Shown: positions 39,630-52,053 of the stretch, piece after piece | Numbering within the stretch: the first letter of the stretch is position 1 | Layout: every line of letters starts with the position of its first letter | NCBI RefSeq assembly: GCF_036785885.1 | Contig: NC_092312.1 | Location: 16,200,001-16,264,000, forward strand | Source: Coffea arabica | Lineage: Eukaryota; Streptophyta; Magnoliopsida; Gentianales; Rubiaceae | Length of the DNA: 64,000 nucleotides | Direction of reading: 5' to 3' | Position numbers and translations under genes: made by a program | Notes under the pieces: generated by a model | What the model saw: only the letters and a program-made list of their open reading frames with translations | What the model was told of the DNA's origin: nothing | Databases searched by the model: none

Positions 39630-39836
39630 CACCTTCATATCATTATAATTGGTCTCTTTTGGCTTTAAACTTAGAAATCTAATTAATTGTAAACGATTGT
39701 TGCCAATTATGAGATTTTTTACAATCTCAGCCACCTTCATATCATTATAATTGGTCTTTTTTTGGCTTTAAACTTGGAAATCTAATTAATTGTGAACGAT
39801 TGCTGCCAATTATAAAACTGTCAAGATTTTTTACAA
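39630..39836. repeat. Tandem duplication of a ~102-bp unit upstream of CSLD
   Basis: Two head-to-tail copies begin CACCTTCATATCATTATAAT at 39630 and 39732 and end near TTTTTACAATCTCAG and TTTTTACAACCCTAG. They differ by a handful of substitutions and one small insertion in the second copy. The unit is unique in the window. Confidence 0.8.
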
Positions 39837-41069
39837 CCCTAGAACATGCCTCCTTTTGTAATGGGAAAAAGAAAACAGAGCAGAATTTTTTTTAGAAAAA
39901 AAAAAAGGGTGAAGAAGAAGAAGAGACCGAGTGCAAGCACAATCAAGAAGAGGAACATGGGGAGAATAGAGAAAAACTGACAGACGAGGGAAGTCAAAGG
40001 TAAAACTCCATTACTATACTAACTAAGTATTATTGGAGTTGTAAACTACTATCAATCCAAAAGGAGACAAAAAAAAAAAAACCAATACATCTACTTTGGT
40101 AGAAAGTATGTGGTAACAGGTGGTACTAAATCTAAATTACGTCCCTGCTTTGTAAGTAAAATATGAATGCAGTTCCAGAGCCTAATCATTAGAAATAGGT
40201 ACATAACATAAGTGGCGTTTTGGTTATGACCCCATGACTGGGGTGATCCTCAAATGACCACTCAACTCCAGTTTTAGTCGTTTCCACAGTCCACTGTTAT
40301 TGAAAAAATTAATTTATGACATCCAATACAGATACAGTTGGACGACAACTCCGGTCTTTTCCATCGCATTCCCATCCTATCAGATTTGGATCCAAGAACA
40401 TATGCTAGTCAACAAGCTAGTGCATCATATGCTGGTTATGTGCATGCTTCCATTGATTTTGGCTCCCTGGTCCTGTAATTTTTCTTTCGAGTGCTGGCTT
40501 TGAGGTGTGCTGTGACTTTTACACTAGTAAGCTTTCTATTTTCAGTTTTGCATTTCTGATTCTCATGTTGTTCTCGGACTTGATCTCCATGTAATTTTTC
40601 AGTAAAGATGCTTCTTTTCGACGTGATTCTGAAATGAACATAACGACTGTTTCTCAAGCACCTGCAGCATCATCAAGCACTCTTAGCAATTAGAGAGTTT
40701 GTAATCCATTACATTTTTGTTTACGACTGTCAGATACCAAGGATTTTCTGATCAATCCCACCCCATTATAAAGTGTTACTAGTGAGACCCTCTTGCTGTA
40801 TTCATCGCTTCAGTTTCTAGTTTACGATACTGCAAAAGTTGGCTACCCCGCCTATTTCTTTTCAAGTTTTTACCTTATTGAATTGTATCTTATATGTACT
40901 TCTGAATTCTTTCCTTGTTTCTCTCTTGATTGTCTTCTATAAGCATTAATACATTGTTGTAAGAAGTTGGAAGATGAAGTTACAGTGGTGGTGAACAGGA
41001 AGCCACCTGACATAAGCGCAAGGTTTTCACTTCCTTGTTGATGCTTTGCAGGACCAGTCCGGTATGGAA
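39837..41069 (+). other. Probable promoter, leader exon and leader intron of CSLD
   Basis: A purine-rich stretch at about 39895-39999 ends AAGTCAAAG|GTAAAA, a possible donor. TTTGCAG at 41045-41051 is a good acceptor just before the CSLD start, so a 5'-UTR intron of about 1 kb is plausible. This is inference; no transcript data are available. No separate protein gene is seen. Confidence 0.4.
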
Positions 41070-44000
41070 ATGGCATCGAAATCATTTAAGGCAAGCAGAT
41101 CAAATCTATCAACGGTATCCGATATGTCAGAGTCACAGAATGGCAAGCCCCCACTGCCCCCGCATATGAGATATGGGCAGAGGAATACCTCTGGGAAGTA
41201 CGTCAACCTTTCCAAGGATGATCTTGACAGTGAACTTGGAAGTGGTGACTATATGCGCTACATTGTGCAGATTACGAATACGTCTGACCACCAACCCATG
41301 GATTCCATCTCTCAAAAGGTTGAAGAGCAATATGTCTCAAATTCACTCTTTACAGGTGGGTTTAACTCGACTGCACGAGCTCATCTTTTGGATAAGGTGA
41401 TCGAATCTGAAGCAAAGCATCCACAAATGGCCGGTGCAAAAGGTTCCCCGTGTTCGATTCCTGGCTGTGATGCAAACGTGATGAATGATGAGAGAGGAAA
41501 TGACATCGTCCCATGTGATTGTGGATTCAAGGTATGTAGGGAATGTTACATTGATGCGGTTAGAACAGGAGATGGGATTTGCCCTGGGTGTAAGGAGGAA
41601 TATAAAGATGCTGAGTCGGATGAACTGCCAGAAAATGAGCAGACACTTTCACTTCCTGTGCCTCGTGCGATGTCAAGGCTGGCGAGGAGGCTGACATTGA
41701 TGAAGTCAACAAAATCAATTCTCAAGAGAAGCCAGACTCGAGACTTCGATCAAAACCGATGGCTTTTTGAAACTAAGGGAACCTACGGTTGCGGCAATGC
41801 CATTTGGCCAGAGGATGGAGGATTTGTACATGGAAAGGATGATGAAGTCGTAGACCCTACTGACTTGAGGATGAACAAACAATGGAGGCCTCTAACCCGC
41901 AAACTTAAAATTCCATCTGCCATTTTGAGCCCATATAGGTACAATTTGTACTTTTTGGCATTTTGCCTTGGAGCACTAAAGCAGTACTCTTTTTATGGCC
42001 AGCATGTTTACATGTGTACAAAATGTGCTTGTAATTCAGTCTTTTTTTTTTTTTTCTGTTCCATGTGTTATAGGCTTTTGGCTCTTATTCGGATGGTGGT
42101 TCTTGCATTGTTTTTGGCGTGGAGAATAAATCATCCCAACAAGGACGCAATCTGGTTATGGGCCATGTCTGTGGTTTGTGAAATATGGTTTGCATTTTCT
42201 TGGATTCTTGACCAACTTCCAAAACTCTGCCCAGTAAATCGTGCTACGGATCTTAATGTCCTAAAAGAGAAGTTTGAAACACCTACTCAAATTAATCCTA
42301 CAGGGAAATCTGACCTTCCTGGAATCGATGTTTTTGTCTCTACAGCAGATCCAGAAAAAGAGCCTCCTCTAGTCACTGCAAACACTATATTGTCCATCCT
42401 AGCAGCTGATTATCCAGTTGAAAAATTAGCTTGCTATGTCTCCGATGATGGAGGGGCTCTTTTGACCTTCGAGGCTATGGCAGAAGCAGCAAGTTTTGCT
42501 AATATTTGGGTCCCATTTTGTCGCAAGCATGACATTCAACCAAGGAACCCAGAATCTTACTTCACTATGAAGAAAGATTCTTACAAAAAGAAAGTTCGTC
42601 CAGACTTTGTTAAAGATCGTAGACGTGTCAAGCGTGAGTATGATGAGTTTAAGGTTCGAATCAATGGCCTTCCAAACTCTATCCGTCGTAGGTCTGATGC
42701 CTGTCATGCCAGGGAGGAAATTAAGGCACAACAGCAACAGAGACAAAATAATGATGATGAACTTGTGGAGAATGTCAAGATCCTGAAAGGTACATGGATG
42801 GCAGATGAATCACATTGGCCTGGGACTTGGATAAATCCAGCACCTGAGCACTCCAGGGGTGATCATGCCGGAATAATTCAGGTATGCTCTTCGTGGTATA
42901 TGAACTTTGATTTTGCTAACCAAAACCAAGAAAGTGAATGCAAAGTCACATATCAATGCAAATTTTTTTTTTTTTTTTTTTTTTTGTGTGCAGGTAATGC
43001 TTAAACCTCCAAGTGATGAACCCCTGCAAGGAAATGCTGATGATGGGATAATTGACTTGACTGATGTCGATATCCGTCTTCCCATGCTTGTCTACATTTC
43101 TCGGGAGAAGCGTTCTGGCTATGATCACAACAAGAAAGCAGGGGCTATGAATGCCTTGGTGCGAGCTTCTGCAATCATGTCTAATGGTGCCTTCATTCTC
43201 AACCTTGACTGCGATCATTACGTATACAACTCCGAGGCATTGAGAGAAGGAATGTGTTTTATGATGGACAGAGGCGGCGATAGAATTTGCTTTGTTCAAT
43301 TCCCGCAGAGGTTTGAAGGTATTGACCCTTCTGATCGCTATGCGAATCATAATACCGTTTTCTTTGATGGCAACATGAGAGCCCTTGATGGGCTTCAGGG
43401 TCCTGTTTATGTGGGAACTGGATGCCTCTTTAGGCGCATTGCTCTTTATGGCTTTGACCCCCCGCGCTACAAAGAAGATCGCTCTGGTAGCTGCTTTGGT
43501 AGGCAGAAAAGACATTCTAAATTTGCCAATTCCTTGGAAGAAAACCAAGCCTTGAGGATAGGTGATTCTGATAGTGAAGAAATGAACCTCTCACTAGATC
43601 CCAACAAGTTTGGAAATTCAGTTTTTCTTCTTGATTCAATTCCCGTGGCAGAGTTTCAAGGACGTCCTCTTGGTGACCATCCAGCTGTAAAGAATGGACG
43701 ATCACCTGGTGCCCTTACCATTCCTCGAGAACTTCTTGATGCATCAACTGTTGGAGAGGCAATAAGTGTTATCTCGTGCTCGTACGAGGAGAACACCGAA
43801 TGGGGATCACGGGTTGGGTGGATTTATGGCTCTGTCACAGAAGATGTTGTTACAGGGTACAGGATGCACAATAGGGGATGGAAATCAGTATATTGCGTGA
43901 CAAAAGTAGATGCCTTTCGTGGGACTGCCCCAATCAATCTTACTGATAGGCTTCACCAGGTTCTTCGCTGGGCTACCGGTTCAGTTGAGATATTCTTCTC

Positions 44001-44739
44001 ACGGAACAATGCCATTCTGGCAAGCTCAAGAATGAAGTTTCTGCAGAGAATTGCTTATCTAAATGTTGGAATCTATCCTTTCACCTCCATCTTCTTGATC
44101 GTCTATTGCTTTCTTCCTGCTTTGTCTCTTTTCTCTGGTCATTTCATAGTTCAAACTCTCAATGTCACATTCCTCATCTACCTGCTTATAATTACTCTCA
44201 CACTCTCCATGCTAGCTATTTTAGAGATTAAATGGTCGGGCATTGAGTTACAGGACTGGTGGAGGAATGAACAATTTTGGTTGATTGGAGGGACTAGTGC
44301 CCACTTGGCTGCCGTGCTCCAGGGACTACTAAAAGTGATTGCCAGATTTGAAATTTCCTTCACTTTAACTTCAAAGTCAGCTGGTGATGACGAGGAGGAT
44401 GAGTTTGCAGATCTCTACATTGTTAAGTGGACGTCTCTCATGATTCCGCCGATAACGATTATGATGGTCAACTTCATTGCAATAGCAGTTGGAATTAGCC
44501 GGACAATATATAGTGTTATACCTCAATGGAGCCGCCTGTTAGGGGGAGTTTTCTTCAGTTTCTGGGTTCTAGCACATCTGTACCCTTTTGCCAAGGGGCT
44601 CATGGGCAGAAGAGGAAGGACGCCTACTATTGTTTTTGTTTGGTCAGGACTCGTAGCCATAATCATATCTCTTCTTTGGGTTTCAATTAATCCTCCAGAT
44701 GCCACCAACCAGATAGGAGGTTCATTTCAGTTCGCCTGA
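41070..44739 (+). CDS. Cellulose synthase-like protein D (CSLD2/3-type)
   Basis: Three exons (41070-41938, 42074-42881, 42994-44739) encode 1140 residues, the usual CSLD length. The ATG at 41070 ([15 protein letters not shown]) matches the family start; one at 41064 would add two residues. A RING-like zinc region has Cys 128, 133, 149, 151, 156, 159, 171 and 174. Two transmembrane helices (about 293-335) precede the cytosolic GT2 domain with D414-D415-G, D631-C-D633 (DCDHY), T841-E-D843 and Q881VLRW885, and six or so helices follow. All catalytic motifs are present. CSLDs make beta-1,4-glucan or mannan at the plasma membrane of tip-growing cells and cell plates. Ending SVSDMSES and LFTGGFNS-type segments favour the CSLD2/3 clade over CSLD5. 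One unusual residue is Ser822 in SCSYEE, where relatives I recall have Trp. Confidence 0.96.
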
Positions 44740-45135
44740 GTAGTGTTTTTAGTTTTGGGGTCAAATTGAGTCCCAAACTTGATAGGAGAATTTTTTTTTT
44801 AGATTAATCTCCCTATGCAGCAATCTCAAGAGTTGTTACCCTTACATGCAAGTAGATCAGAACTATAATGGACATTCCAATATTCCTCGTACAAATTAAG
44901 AGAAACAGCTATATAAACGTTTTCCTCTCTGTTTTTCTTCAAACGAGGAACAGAGAATTATCAAAGTTTGAGAATATTGTCAATTATAAGTAACCAAGAG
45001 AAAAACTGTTGCAAGAAAAGAGGGACTTCACCAGATTTCAAGTTGGTTTCTAGTTATTTAGCAGTATCAATCACTGCATAAATTAAGTACATTTCCAAAG
45101 TCCTTCGAAATGGGGGGCTAGCGAGTGGCGTCTCG
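44740..45135. other. Spacer between convergent CSLD and AAA-ATPase genes
   Basis: The 396 bp between the two stop codons hold the 3' UTRs of both genes, which may overlap. No other feature is seen. Confidence 0.55.
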
Positions 45136-46950
45136 CTAAACATTTGGACCATCTATTTCTTGTTCGCCTTGTTCTTCTTGTAATCTTTTTGCCTTGATTT
45201 CATCATCTTCCCTCTTCTTCTCGAGGAGGAAGTGAATTAAATCTGCTAATGCCCCATCTGCGTCCTCGTTTCTCAATAACTGCTCCCCTACCTTAGCCGG
45301 AGACACCTCGACCTCCTCCAGCAGATTGTTGATTTCGTTGAAACGAGGGTGGGTTCTTAGCTTCAGATAATTCAAGGCAAGAGTCTTGAAGGCGCAGGGC
45401 GTGCAGTACGACATATGGATATGCATGTCCATCCGACCAGGCCGCAGCAGAGCAGGGTCCAAGTGCTCTTTATGATTGGTTGTAACCACTATTATCCGCT
45501 CATCTCCGCAACTTGACCACAGCCCGTCAATGAAATTAAGCAATCCTGACAATGTCACCTAAGAAATGTTCCAAAATGTAAGCAGGAAATGGTTCAAAAT
45601 TGATTTGGATAATCAAAATCTAAATTTTTGTGCTGCTTACAGGTAACGACAGCTTTCTTCTTGAGATGTACAAAGATTACGTACATTATATACCACATAG
45701 CACTGATCCTTAATCCTCATGGCTCTTAATACCATAACATCAATCTATCGGACAAAAGTCGGCCCTTAAGATGGTAGGGCACAATTTTTCATTTTTCTGG
45801 GAGAGGCAGCTAAGGCTCTTGTAAATGAATGCATTTCTCAAAAAGAAGAGAATCAGAGAGAGTTGATAGAGCTTACTTGGTTAGGTTTATTTTTTCGAAC
45901 GATGTTTACAGTCTGAGCTTGGCTGGCTTGATTTGAGCGAAGGATCTTCAAAGCTTGTTCTTCTGCCTTCCTGTCTTCCAGTTCAAGAGTGGAGTCTATG
46001 TCCTCAACAACAAGTATGGACCGATTTGCCGTGTTAATTAACAGCCTTCTAAGGTCAGAATTGGCGTGAATATCAGTTAGCTCCAGGTCATATATGTCAA
46101 AGTTAAGGTGGTTAGCCATGGCTGCGATCAAGCTTGATTTCCCTGTACCTGGAGGACCGTATAACAAGTACCCTCGTTTCCAAGCCTTGCCTACATCTCT
46201 ATAAAACTGCCTTCTTCTAACAAACCTGTCAAGATCGTCCATGATCATTTTCTTCAGTTCTGTGTCCATTGCCAACGTTTCAAACGTTGCAGGATGATCA
46301 AGCTTGATGGAGTGCCATGAATAATCTCCGGAGTATCTTCGCATGTGATCGCTACTCAGAGTATGAATCTTTATAGTTTTTTGCTCTTCTTTCACATTCT
46401 TAGATTCCTTGAGAATAAAAGGAAAGTACGATTCAAAGACCAATTTCTTGTGTTTCTTGTGGAAACATAGCTCAAGATAACGTATCTCTGCCTGCTGGCT
46501 TGAACCTTGACCGGAATACGAATACCTGACGCTGCTCTTCGATTCGAGCTGCCTTGTGACCTGCCTCCACTTGAATTGCACCCCCTTGAACTTGTCAATG
46601 ATTTCTTGATTTCTTGCCATTGATGTTGTTATCTTGCTCTCTTTCTCGGCCATGCTGACCATAAACCTTGCTGTGGAAGGGGAAATTTTGTCGCCTATGT
46701 AGATGTCAGCAGCCTTGTATATCTGATTCACTCCAAGGCCCGCGTATTCTTCAATGATCAAGACAATCTCAGGGGAAAATGATCTGAAGAACCTATGGAT
46801 ACTCGAGTAAACGTACGGTTGGAGTTCATATGGGATTAAGTCCCGGGCTATGGACCGGATCACCATAGCAGAAGCTGCCACAGACGCAGCAGCGGAGACG
46901 ATTGTCCCAGCAGAAGGCATGTTGTTGGCATCAGAAAAGATGGCGGGCAT
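45136..46950 (-). CDS. AAA-ATPase of the BCS1-like / ASD family
   Basis: Two exons (46950-45877 and 45558-45136) encode 498 residues. An Ala-rich hydrophobic N-terminal helix (about 14-32) acts as a membrane anchor. It is followed by the plant-specific AAA-associated domain (to about 200) and one AAA+ module: Walker A GPPGTGKS at 265-272, Walker B ILVVEDID at 312-319, and in exon 2 TTNHKEHLDPALLRPGRMD with sensor and arginine-finger residues. The charged C-terminal tail is rich in Glu and Lys. The family includes AtOM66 and stress- or salicylate-induced AAA-ATPases at mitochondrial or ER membranes. Substrate and exact location cannot be read from the sequence. Most relatives are intronless or have one intron, so two exons are normal. 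Confidence 0.93.
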
Positions 46951-47731
46951 CGTTGTCCTGCCGTCTGCGACTGGAATTTCAATAACGACTTTTACCGAAG
47001 CCTGAAACTACACAATATGAAGACAGAGGGAATTTCTTTCCACGCACAAAGATTAACTTCTTAATTTGTTCCCTAAATTCACATCAATACGATGATACCT
47101 TCACCTGCCCGCTCGGAAAATGGTGCCTAAGAAATGCCGCAAGGAAAAACTATTCATAACTGGATACTAATAAAATTAGTAGGATTAATGTATGGACGTC
47201 ATGTCATGGTGGGTCTTCGTAGCAATTTCACTCGTCTTTTCCTGCTTGGCTTTCTCAATAAATCCATCTAAACAACTACTAATGCTTTATCATCATTCGC
47301 TTTTAGCTATTGTCCTGTTAGGTGTGAAACATTCAACTACTGCAGCAGCGACTTCAATGGGTCGAATTTTCCAATTCTGTGCGCATATTTCCAACTGCCG
47401 TAGACTTGAGACAGCAGCGCCAGTACTTAGTGGAGGGTAATAGAACAAGTCTTGCCCTGAAGATTCTTGTTCTTTTTCTCTTCTAACCAAAGTCCAAAGA
47501 CCAAAACCAAGGAGCCATAGACGGCAGCCGTACAAGGCTTTCTAAAATCTCCTACAGTAATTGTTCTCAAATCTCTTTTAGTCTTTCTATTTTCTGTTTG
47601 GCGCATCGTCTTATGATTTTTTGGAAGGTGACTTTTTAAGTAAATTACCTTGGATAACTAACCAACTACTTCTTGTTTCCGTTTCTTGATCAATATTCAA
47701 TAGTCTTGTCTGGCAACCTTTGAACTCCAAA
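46951..47731. other. Intergenic, promoter side of the AAA-ATPase gene
   Basis: An 82-codon plus-strand frame at 47192-47440 begins with a hydrophobic segment (WWVFVAISLVFSCLAF) but continues into no family I recognise. It is probably chance. Confidence 0.4.
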
Positions 47732-48057
47732 CATGGTTCGAAGACTCGGCCGAAACTGAGACGACTCAGCCCTCGCCGATATGATATCGTGACGAAACGA
47801 TACCGAGATACTCAATTCGCCGAGACGTCACCACGAAAGATTAAAACGGTCAAGTCACACCAAATCACTCCGAGTCATCCCAAGTCAACACAAATTTTTA
47901 TTATTTTTACTAAATTTTTAATTATTTTTGTTTATCATATTTTTTACAATTTTTAAAATATTAAATATTTCAAAAATTCGTCTTTCGCCAAAATCGCAAT
48001 GGATATGTTGAGACCGATGTGAAACGGTCCACGCCGCGACCATGACTTTGAACCATG
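47732..48057. mobile_element. hAT-like non-autonomous element with perfect 8-bp target duplication
   Basis: Left end CATGGTTCGAAGACTCGGCC; right end CGACCATGACTTTGAACCATG, whose inverse starts CATGGTTCAAAGTC. Identical 8-mers ACTCCAAA lie directly outside both ends (47724-47731 and 48058-48065). An 8-bp duplication with CA…TG termini is the hAT signature. It is 326 bp and has no transposase. The unbroken duplication suggests a fairly recent insertion compared with the other elements here. Confidence 0.78.
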
Positions 48058-48065
48058 ACTCCAAA

Positions 48066-49080
48066 TGAGCATTTGCCAACTTTTGCCATTCCCTCCGATG
48101 CCGTGAGATATGGAAGAAAATCTTTGCTCCAAAAATCGGGCTGAAATTCTGATAATTGTTGGGAATATTAGTGGGCTTCACAGCAGAGATCTGAAGTTTC
48201 AGCCTAATCTCTACTTCTGGCCCCTGCCCACTGACCACTTTGTAGGTTTAAATCAAACAGTTGGACGTCTGAATTAGGCTGGGCCAGATCAAAGTGTAAG
48301 GTTAAGGTGGGTCGACTGTACTTTTAAATTAGTCATGGGCACACGCAACACAAACCAAGCAATACTGGACGGTTTAAAATTGGGAGCGTGGTAAACAAAA
48401 CGAAATGACTCCAAAAGAGTGGAGTACTTTCCGTTTTATTTATTTATTATTTATCTTTAAAAAAAAAAAAAAAAAAAGAGAGAGGAGTGTGCGTTCATCA
48501 GCGAGTTTAGGTGGATGTTAGGTGACATTGGCATATAAGGAGTATTATAATTTCCCTTCTTATTATTATTTTATTTCATTTTCTGTTTCTTCCAGCTTTT
48601 GTACTTTTTTTTTTTTTTAATTTTTGGGGTCAGAAAAGAAGGTTCAAAATTGAAACACATAAGAACAAAACGACAAGCATAATACATCAGCGACAGTGCT
48701 GTCACAGATTTAAAGCCGTTGTTTTGTCGTTCAATTGGTTCTGCGTTTTGCACACCATTTCCTGAACCTTTTTTCGGCTTTAACTTCCAACTTAGCGAAC
48801 TTAAAGTGCCATCTATTTTGAAGTAACAATAATGTATGACTCCAAACTAATTGCATGATAAAAGCTGCAATCTTAAACTGAAGTTTTTTCTTTCTTTCTT
48901 TTAAGAAAACTTTTAAGAAAAGCAAATGTGACGGTTTATAACCCAATGCAGACGACCTCCGATCGTCGGTTGTAGTATAAAATTATTATCTTCCAGGCCG
49001 ATAGCACTTTAAATCTCAGACACGCGAAAGACACAGATGTTAAACTTGGACTAGATAGCGACTCGACTAATCTACTGTTG
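48066..49080. other. Intergenic, no gene recognised
   Basis: Short frames and A/T runs (about 48460-48478 and 48607-48619) only. Confidence 0.4.
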
Positions 49081-49223
49081 AGTGTGTTTGAACAGGAGAT
49101 TATTTGTCTAAATATATTTACTTACATCACCATTATAATTTTTAATACATTTTTTTATCTCACATACATCACATCACAAAAGTGCTACAGCAAAAAATAT
49201 CTCAAATAATTTACAATCCAAAT
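49081..49223. mobile_element. MITE of the GTGTTTGGA / gctacagta family
   Basis: It begins AGTGTGTTTGAACAGGAGAT, passes through CATACATCACATCACAAAAG and GTGCTACAGCAAAA, and ends TTACAATCCAAAT. Over its length it is collinear with the copy at 3811-3978. The right inverted repeat is eroded (missing the final CACACT). Confidence 0.6.
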
Positions 49224-50395
49224 ATCAGGAATTAATTGGTCGGATCAGTCAGACCGTTCTCAAAAACCCGCTGACGTCAACATGATGTTATAATTATTTT
49301 ATATTTTTATAAGTTTTCGAAATATTGAAATTAAGTTTTTTATTATATCTGATCAATCATGAAAAATGTTCCAAAAATATTAGACTTGCAATCAAATATA
49401 CACCTAATAATTATATATAAAAATGTGAATTCATAGTAAAAATATATCCATTCTCAAAAACTACTCGAGAAACTAAATTAAAACAAATTAATGCAAGTTA
49501 GAATCACTAATACTAAATTAAGGAGATCATAGGGATGAAAATATCTTGATTTAGAGATCATTTAGGAAAGTATGTGATTTTAATATTTACACTAAATGGG
49601 TGGCATTTTCTTATTTCTATTAATAAATGAAAATGTTACAATTTAGATAATTCAAATTATGTTTGGAGAAAGAAAAAAAAAAGTTTGAGAACCGGATCAA
49701 TCAATCAAATCGAGTAACTGGTTTAATCAGTTTTTTTATGATTTTGACCAAAACAGTTTTATACTACAAATTAGTTGGGAAAAAAAATGCCGGCTCACGG
49801 TAGGACCGGTCAAACCGACTGATCCGATCTGGGTTTAATAATTACAAAGTCTACAGTCCCCGCGGGTAATCCGACTGATTCTATAACCTGGTAATTACCA
49901 ATAGTTCTAGTGATCAACCCTCATACTATTTTGTTGTGTATTCTTGGGGCAAAACTGTACACAAATTTAGGGAATTAGTCTGGCCAAAAAATTGAGATAC
50001 CCTTAAGTGAAAAAACAAATTTACGGAGTCTACAGACTCACGACACAAGTATACCAAAATAGCAAGGCCCTTTGTCGAAGGCACACCCCAAGAAAAAAAA
50101 AACAATAATTAACTTTTTATATACAGACAGTTTAGTAATTTTTTTTTACACTAACAATTTTGGATATATGTTACATGTGCATAATTTGAAATTTAAATTT
50201 GAATTCATATAATCTAATATAATCTAAACCTATTATAATAAAAAAAATTATACGCTGATAATTTATAAACAATACGATACAATATAATATAGATCCTCAA
50301 ATTATTTGGACGCTTGTTCAACAGACTCAGACTCTCCAAAGTGACTTGTAAATCGGCTCGATTGTAAAAATTGGGGGGTTTATTATAATCTTATT

Positions 50396-50439
<44 letters not shown>

Positions 50440-51288
50440 GTGTGTATTAAACATAAAGATTCTTGTTCCTTTTCCTAACAGAATGAGTGCCGCGTAAGAA
50501 CTGACTCACTTGTCACGAGTTCATGTCCAGATGGCTTTTTACTTTGACGAGAGATGCCATTATACTCGGTTGATATTAGCATGAAATATTCGAACAATAA
50601 CTTAGCTGTATTATGGCATCGGAGCATGTACGTTTCCTAGAACAAGCATTTGGAATTTTAATCGAAAGCGCCAATTTATACCGTCTGGGATAACTGCCTC
50701 CAATACTAACCCAGAAAGCTTTTCCATATTGCAGTTATGCGTTCTGATGTAAGAATTTATCAGTTGATTCCCCGAAATTTTCCCAGGTGCCCATATGCCT
50801 ATGCCTATGCCTATGCGTGCTGAAAATATTCTGCCGGCCTCATTTCATACTAAGCTATCAATATCATGCCTCAACTTTTTTTTGTCCCTTGTTTTTTTCA
50901 CCCCATTCCATTTCCAGTTCAGGGTATGCCGCATTTATTCTTACGAATAATCATCATATTATCCCCGGCGTCACACCAAGTGGATATTTGTGCTTAGACT
51001 CAAAAAAAAAAAAAAAAAGAGGACTACATAATTGTTCATATATGTATATATACATACACATAATATAAAAACAAAAGTTTTTCTTTTTTTCCTTGAGGGA
51101 AAAAAATGATGCTAAAATAGGAGATATAGAACCATGTTATATTAAATTGTTCTTATTTAGATAAACATCATTCAGATATAGTCTTGTTATGGCTACGGAT
51201 TTTAAGGTCCTACTAATTTCCAAAAAAGGAAAAATACATTAAAGAGCTGCAAGAAGAAGAGAGGAAGCGAGGGGAGTACACAGAGGTA
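49224..51288. other. Intergenic with a 'cggatcagtc' repeat
   Basis: GGTCGGATCAGTCAGACCG (about 49239) and the roughly inverted GACCGGTCAAACCGACTGATCC (about 49805-49826) may be the ends of a ~600-bp non-autonomous repeat; borders were not resolved. A TA/TG microsatellite lies at about 50400-50446 and a short run of CTATGC-type hexamers at about 50793-50816. No gene was recognised. Confidence 0.35.
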
Positions 51289-52053
51289 TTATAAGTTTCG
51301 AAGGAAACACTGTGCAAACTCTTCTTCCTCCCTCAAAGCCCTCTGCTGCCGAGCAATAAAAGCCTCCACAGTTCGTCGGAACTCTTCATTGCTCATTTCG
51401 TCCTCCTTATATGAACTACCCAACACCGCCGGCTTCTCCTCATTATCTACATGTCCCCTGCATTTAACCGTCGCCAACCGCCTCAGTTCTCGGCCAGCAC
51501 ACTCCTGCTGTTGCTGCTGCACCGCCCTCTTCAAGTTTTCCGACTGGCTCCTCTGAATCTTTACCTTCCTTTCCTTGGTATTATCACTACGGGAATTGTG
51601 TGCATCAGAACTCACTGCTACTTCTCTACCGACACAAGTGCTGCCACTCTGTTTCCTCTGTTTTTTACACGCAGTATTCTCTTCTTTATAAACACTTGGA
51701 TTCTTTTCAGAATTAATTTTGACGTATTCGTCGTACAAATCTAGCTTGCTGTTGACTGTCGTGTCACCATTTTTCGCAGATGGATGCCCAGATTTGAGAA
51801 ACAGGAGGAGGACTATGGCGTTGCCAAGGATGAATACCAACCCGGGACTCACCGCCGTGACCGAGAATCCCCTGAAATACTCACCCGAGAGCTTAAAAGC
51901 GACAGGAAGTTGGACTGTGAACCTGGAGACAATGATCAACAATATGCAGAACTCCATCAGGCGGAACATGGCCGTAATCTTGTGAAGCCTGCGGTGCCGT
52001 AGCTTGGCGTTTGCTTTCTCCATTTTGATTTTGTGGAAGTGGAAGGAATCCAT
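51289..52053 (-). CDS. DUF4408/DUF761 membrane protein of unknown function
   Basis: Single-exon gene of 254 residues. A short basic N-terminus (1-31) precedes two hydrophobic segments (about 32-55 and 63-87) with VSPGLVFILGNAIVLLLFL, the DUF4408-like part. A long polar, charged linker follows (about 88-215, with a Q5 run). Near the C-terminus is the DUF761 motif NEEFRRTVEAFIARQQRALRE (about 222-242). Plant proteins of this layout ('cotton fibre protein'-like) are small membrane proteins; the role is unknown. The start is the first ATG in an open frame bounded by non-coding sequence. Lack of introns is usual for the group. Confidence 0.85.
   Translation of the reverse strand: MDSFHFHKIKMEKANAKLRHRRLHKITAMFRLMEFCILLIIVSRFTVQLPVAFKLSGEYFRGFSVTAVSPGLVFILGNAIVLLLFLKSGHPSAKNGDTTVNSKLDLYDEYVKINSEKNPSVYKEENTACKKQRKQSGSTCVGREVAVSSDAHNSRSDNTKERKVKIQRSQSENLKRAVQQQQQECAGRELRRLATVKCRGHVDNEEKPAVLGSSYKEDEMSNEEFRRTVEAFIARQQRALREEEEFAQCFLRNL

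Noticed and set aside
42946-43548. 200-codon minus-strand frame
   Set aside because: Shadow of CSLD exon 3, which has far stronger homology.
47192-47440. Plus-strand frame with a hydrophobic start, like a P450 membrane anchor
   Set aside because: After the first hydrophobic segment there is no P450 or other known motif, and no exon continues it.
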